NCBI RefSeq assembly: GCF_001439785.1 | Contig: NZ_JYLI01000006.1 | Span: 124,001-188,000 of the forward strand | Direction of reading: 5' to 3' | DNA length: 64,000 bases | Source of the DNA: Pseudomonas poae | GTDB lineage: Bacteria; Pseudomonadota; Gammaproteobacteria; Pseudomonadales; Pseudomonadaceae | In this document: one piece after another, positions 62,953 to 64,000 of the stretch | How the letters are laid out: the number at the start of each line of letters is the position of its first letter | Numbering within the stretch: position 1 is the stretch's first letter | Notes under the pieces: generated by a model | Databases searched by the model: none | What the model saw: the letters and a program-made list of their open reading frames with translations, nothing else | What the model was told of the DNA's origin: nothing | Program-made: the position numbers and the translations under genes

Positions 62953-63141
62953 TCAGGAACTTTGTGCCTGGCGTTTCAGTTCAAGCGTTTCCAGCTCATG
63001 CTTGTAGTTATGAGCGTCGCTTTCATTGTGAAACATGCCGACCAGCAGGTCTTGTTGATGGACATCCCAGATATGAATCCCGTGGCCCAGAGCTTCGTGG
63101 GACATATGTTCGTCGTCGCGTTCAGTCACTTTTACAGTCAT
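62953..63141 (-). CDS. Small conserved protein of unknown function
   Basis: 62 residues, soluble. TVKVTERDDEHMSHEALGHG then IHIWDVHQQDLLVGMFHNES and a C-terminal helix HNYKHELETLELKRQ. The beta-then-helix layout and codon use look genuine, and the ATG at 63141 has an AGCAAGCAGATG leader without a strong Shine-Dalgarno. I do not recognise a named family. Confidence 0.65.
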   Translation of the reverse strand: MTVKVTERDDEHMSHEALGHGIHIWDVHQQDLLVGMFHNESDAHNYKHELETLELKRQAQSS

Positions 63142-63367
63142 CTGCTTGCTCCAATCTCGGGTGGATCTGCGGCAAGTCGTCGCAGGCCTTTGTTATATGT
63201 TTTGTTAGCTTGCTAAGTAAACTGCTTTTGCGCGCAACAATTTATTGCACAAGACGCAACAGTGCTGCAGGCCTTGTAATCCGTGGCTTTGTAGAGCAGG
63301 CGCGGGAGTTTTATGACAGAAGTTTCATGTTTGCGAGCGCCTGCGGCCCTGTGTTGATCGTTGCACC

Positions 63368-63438
63368 GCCATCGCAGGCAAGCCAGCTCCCACAGGGGAA
63401 TGCGTTCCAACTGTGGGAGCTGGCTTGCCTGCGATGGC
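63368..63438. repeat. REPIN (perfect 28-bp inverted pair)
   Basis: Arms at 63368-63395 and 63411-63438 are perfectly complementary over 28 bases, with a 15-base loop. Same core as the 61321 copy but arms in opposite order. The gap 63142-63517 holds this repeat and the DUF3108 terminator, with no gene. Confidence 0.9.
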
Positions 63439-63470
63439 TTCAGTGGGCTCACCGCAAAAAAACGCCAGGC

Positions 63471-63497
63471 AAAAAAAAGCCTCGCATTCAGCGAGGC
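63471..63497 (-). terminator. intrinsic terminator of the DUF3108 gene
   Basis: GCCTCGC (63479-63485) and GCGAGGC (63491-63497) form a seven-base stem; on the minus strand it is followed by eight T (complement of 63471-63478). It lies 20 bases past the gene's stop. Confidence 0.85.
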
Positions 63498-63517
63498 TCC
63501 TTTGTTCAATCTGCCGA

Positions 63518-64000
63518 TCAGCTGCCCTTGATGGCCTGACCATCGACAGTGCCGTCCTGCAGCATGATGTTGTATTCCTTGCCGTCCGTCTCAACCTGAC
63601 GCAACGCCACCAGCACGCCGCCCAGATCCTTGGCAAACCACATCTGGGTGATGCGCTTGCTCTGCGACGGGTCACGCACGCGCTCGACCTTGATCGCGTC
63701 GATGGCGCCAACCTTGGTCTGGACCTTTTCCGGGCCAATCACGCGGAAGTCATAGGTGTCGACGTCGGTGCCTTCGACGACGCGGTAGCTCATGCTTTTC
63801 TTGCCGGCGGCCACGTCACGCTGAAGGGCCAACTGGTAAGTCGACTTGTCGAGCATGCCGCTTTCCAGGGTGACGTTCACCGGGTCCTTGTTTTCAAAGC
63901 CGGTGACTTTCTTGGCGCTCTGGTCGAAGTCCAGGTTGACCTTCTTCGATTTGCCCAGGCCGCCACGTTCGAAGCTGTAGCTCACCGGCTGCAGTGCGTC
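63518..64000 (-). CDS. DUF3108 domain protein, C-terminal part
   Basis: C-terminal 160 residues of a DUF3108 protein, cut by the window edge; the reading frame continues past 64000 (DALQPV ahead of SYSFERGG), so the GTG at 63985 is internal. Motifs: KKVNLDFDQSAKKVTGFEN, TYDFRVIGPEKVQTKVGAIDAIKVERVR and TQMWFAKDLGGVLVALRQVE, typical of this periplasmic family, usually about 235 residues with a signal peptide. In Pseudomonas it commonly precedes or follows purN. Function unknown. Confidence 0.82.
   Translation of the reverse strand, partial: DALQPVSYSFERGGLGKSKKVNLDFDQSAKKVTGFENKDPVNVTLESGMLDKSTYQLALQRDVAAGKKSMSYRVVEGTDVDTYDFRVIGPEKVQTKVGAIDAIKVERVRDPSQSKRITQMWFAKDLGGVLVALRQVETDGKEYNIMLQDGTVDGQAIKGS

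Noticed and set aside
1..64000. tRNA/rRNA genes, CRISPR arrays, insertion sequences, integrases, prophage
   Set aside because: No cloverleaf-like gene, no regular direct-repeat array with spacers, and no transposase or integrase motif was found in any frame. The REP elements are dispersed palindromes, not CRISPR.

Overview
The window is chromosomal DNA from a Pseudomonas, most likely of the P. fluorescens group. The grounds are recognisable orthologues (Anr, cbb3 oxidase genes, HemN, GbuA/GbuR, AceK, a 747-residue RelA), high G+C with C/G-ending codons, and many REP/REPIN palindromes with GTGGGAGC or GTAGGAGC cores. I see no tRNA, rRNA, CRISPR array, insertion sequence or prophage. The first gene (1-540) and the last (63518-64000) run off the window.

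Layout. 1-2.8 kb: end of a curA-like reductase, recR with a good sigma70 promoter, apt, and the oxygen-sensing regulator anr. 2.9-14.6 kb: a FlxA-like gene behind a near-consensus sigma28 promoter, hemN with a perfect Anr box, and the cytochrome cbb3 block. That block is ccoNOQP, a terminator, a Phd/PIN toxin-antitoxin pair, then ccoG, ccoH, ccoI, ccoS and a TauE/SafE-like membrane gene, all on the minus strand. 14.9-20.1 kb: an alpha/beta hydrolase, an Aer-type aerotaxis receptor with a perfect sigma28 promoter, a DMT exporter and aceK. 20.1-21.9 kb: an AT-rich two-gene island coding for an ABC-type ATPase and a Toprim-like DUF4276 protein, probably a defence module. 22-31.9 kb: hrpA, a FabH-like ketosynthase followed by an ECF sigma/anti-sigma pair, a porin, a FemAB-like acyltransferase and aqpZ. 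32-43 kb: an ABC exporter, ppiA, a LysR regulator, small secreted and membrane proteins, a MscS-type channel, a RhlE-type RNA helicase, a lipoprotein and a TorF-like outer membrane protein. 43-50.6 kb: cvfB, DUF2177 and the guanidinobutyrate cluster (NCS1 transporter, 40-residue protein, SSS symporter, gbuA, gbuR), then a DTW-domain tRNA modifier. 50.6-56.6 kb: a 1978-residue LRR/NEL-type effector-like protein. 56.7-64 kb: cysM, rlmD, relA, mazG, a DUF2058 gene, a small conserved gene and the end of a DUF3108 gene.

How the genes fit together. Anr, HemN (oxygen-independent heme synthesis), the cbb3 oxidase with its assembly factors, and Aer form a low-oxygen respiration and taxis neighbourhood. 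The Anr box ahead of hemN and the sigma28 sites ahead of flxA-like and aer give a regulatory logic that can be read from the sequence. gbuA, gbuR and two transporters make a compact guanidino-compound catabolic unit.

The parts most worth a second look are the ATPase/Toprim island, the giant NEL-like protein whose expected catalytic cysteine appears to be glycine, the toxin-antitoxin pair inside the cco cluster, three copies of a ~180-bp composite REP element, and a possible small RNA near 36.3 kb.
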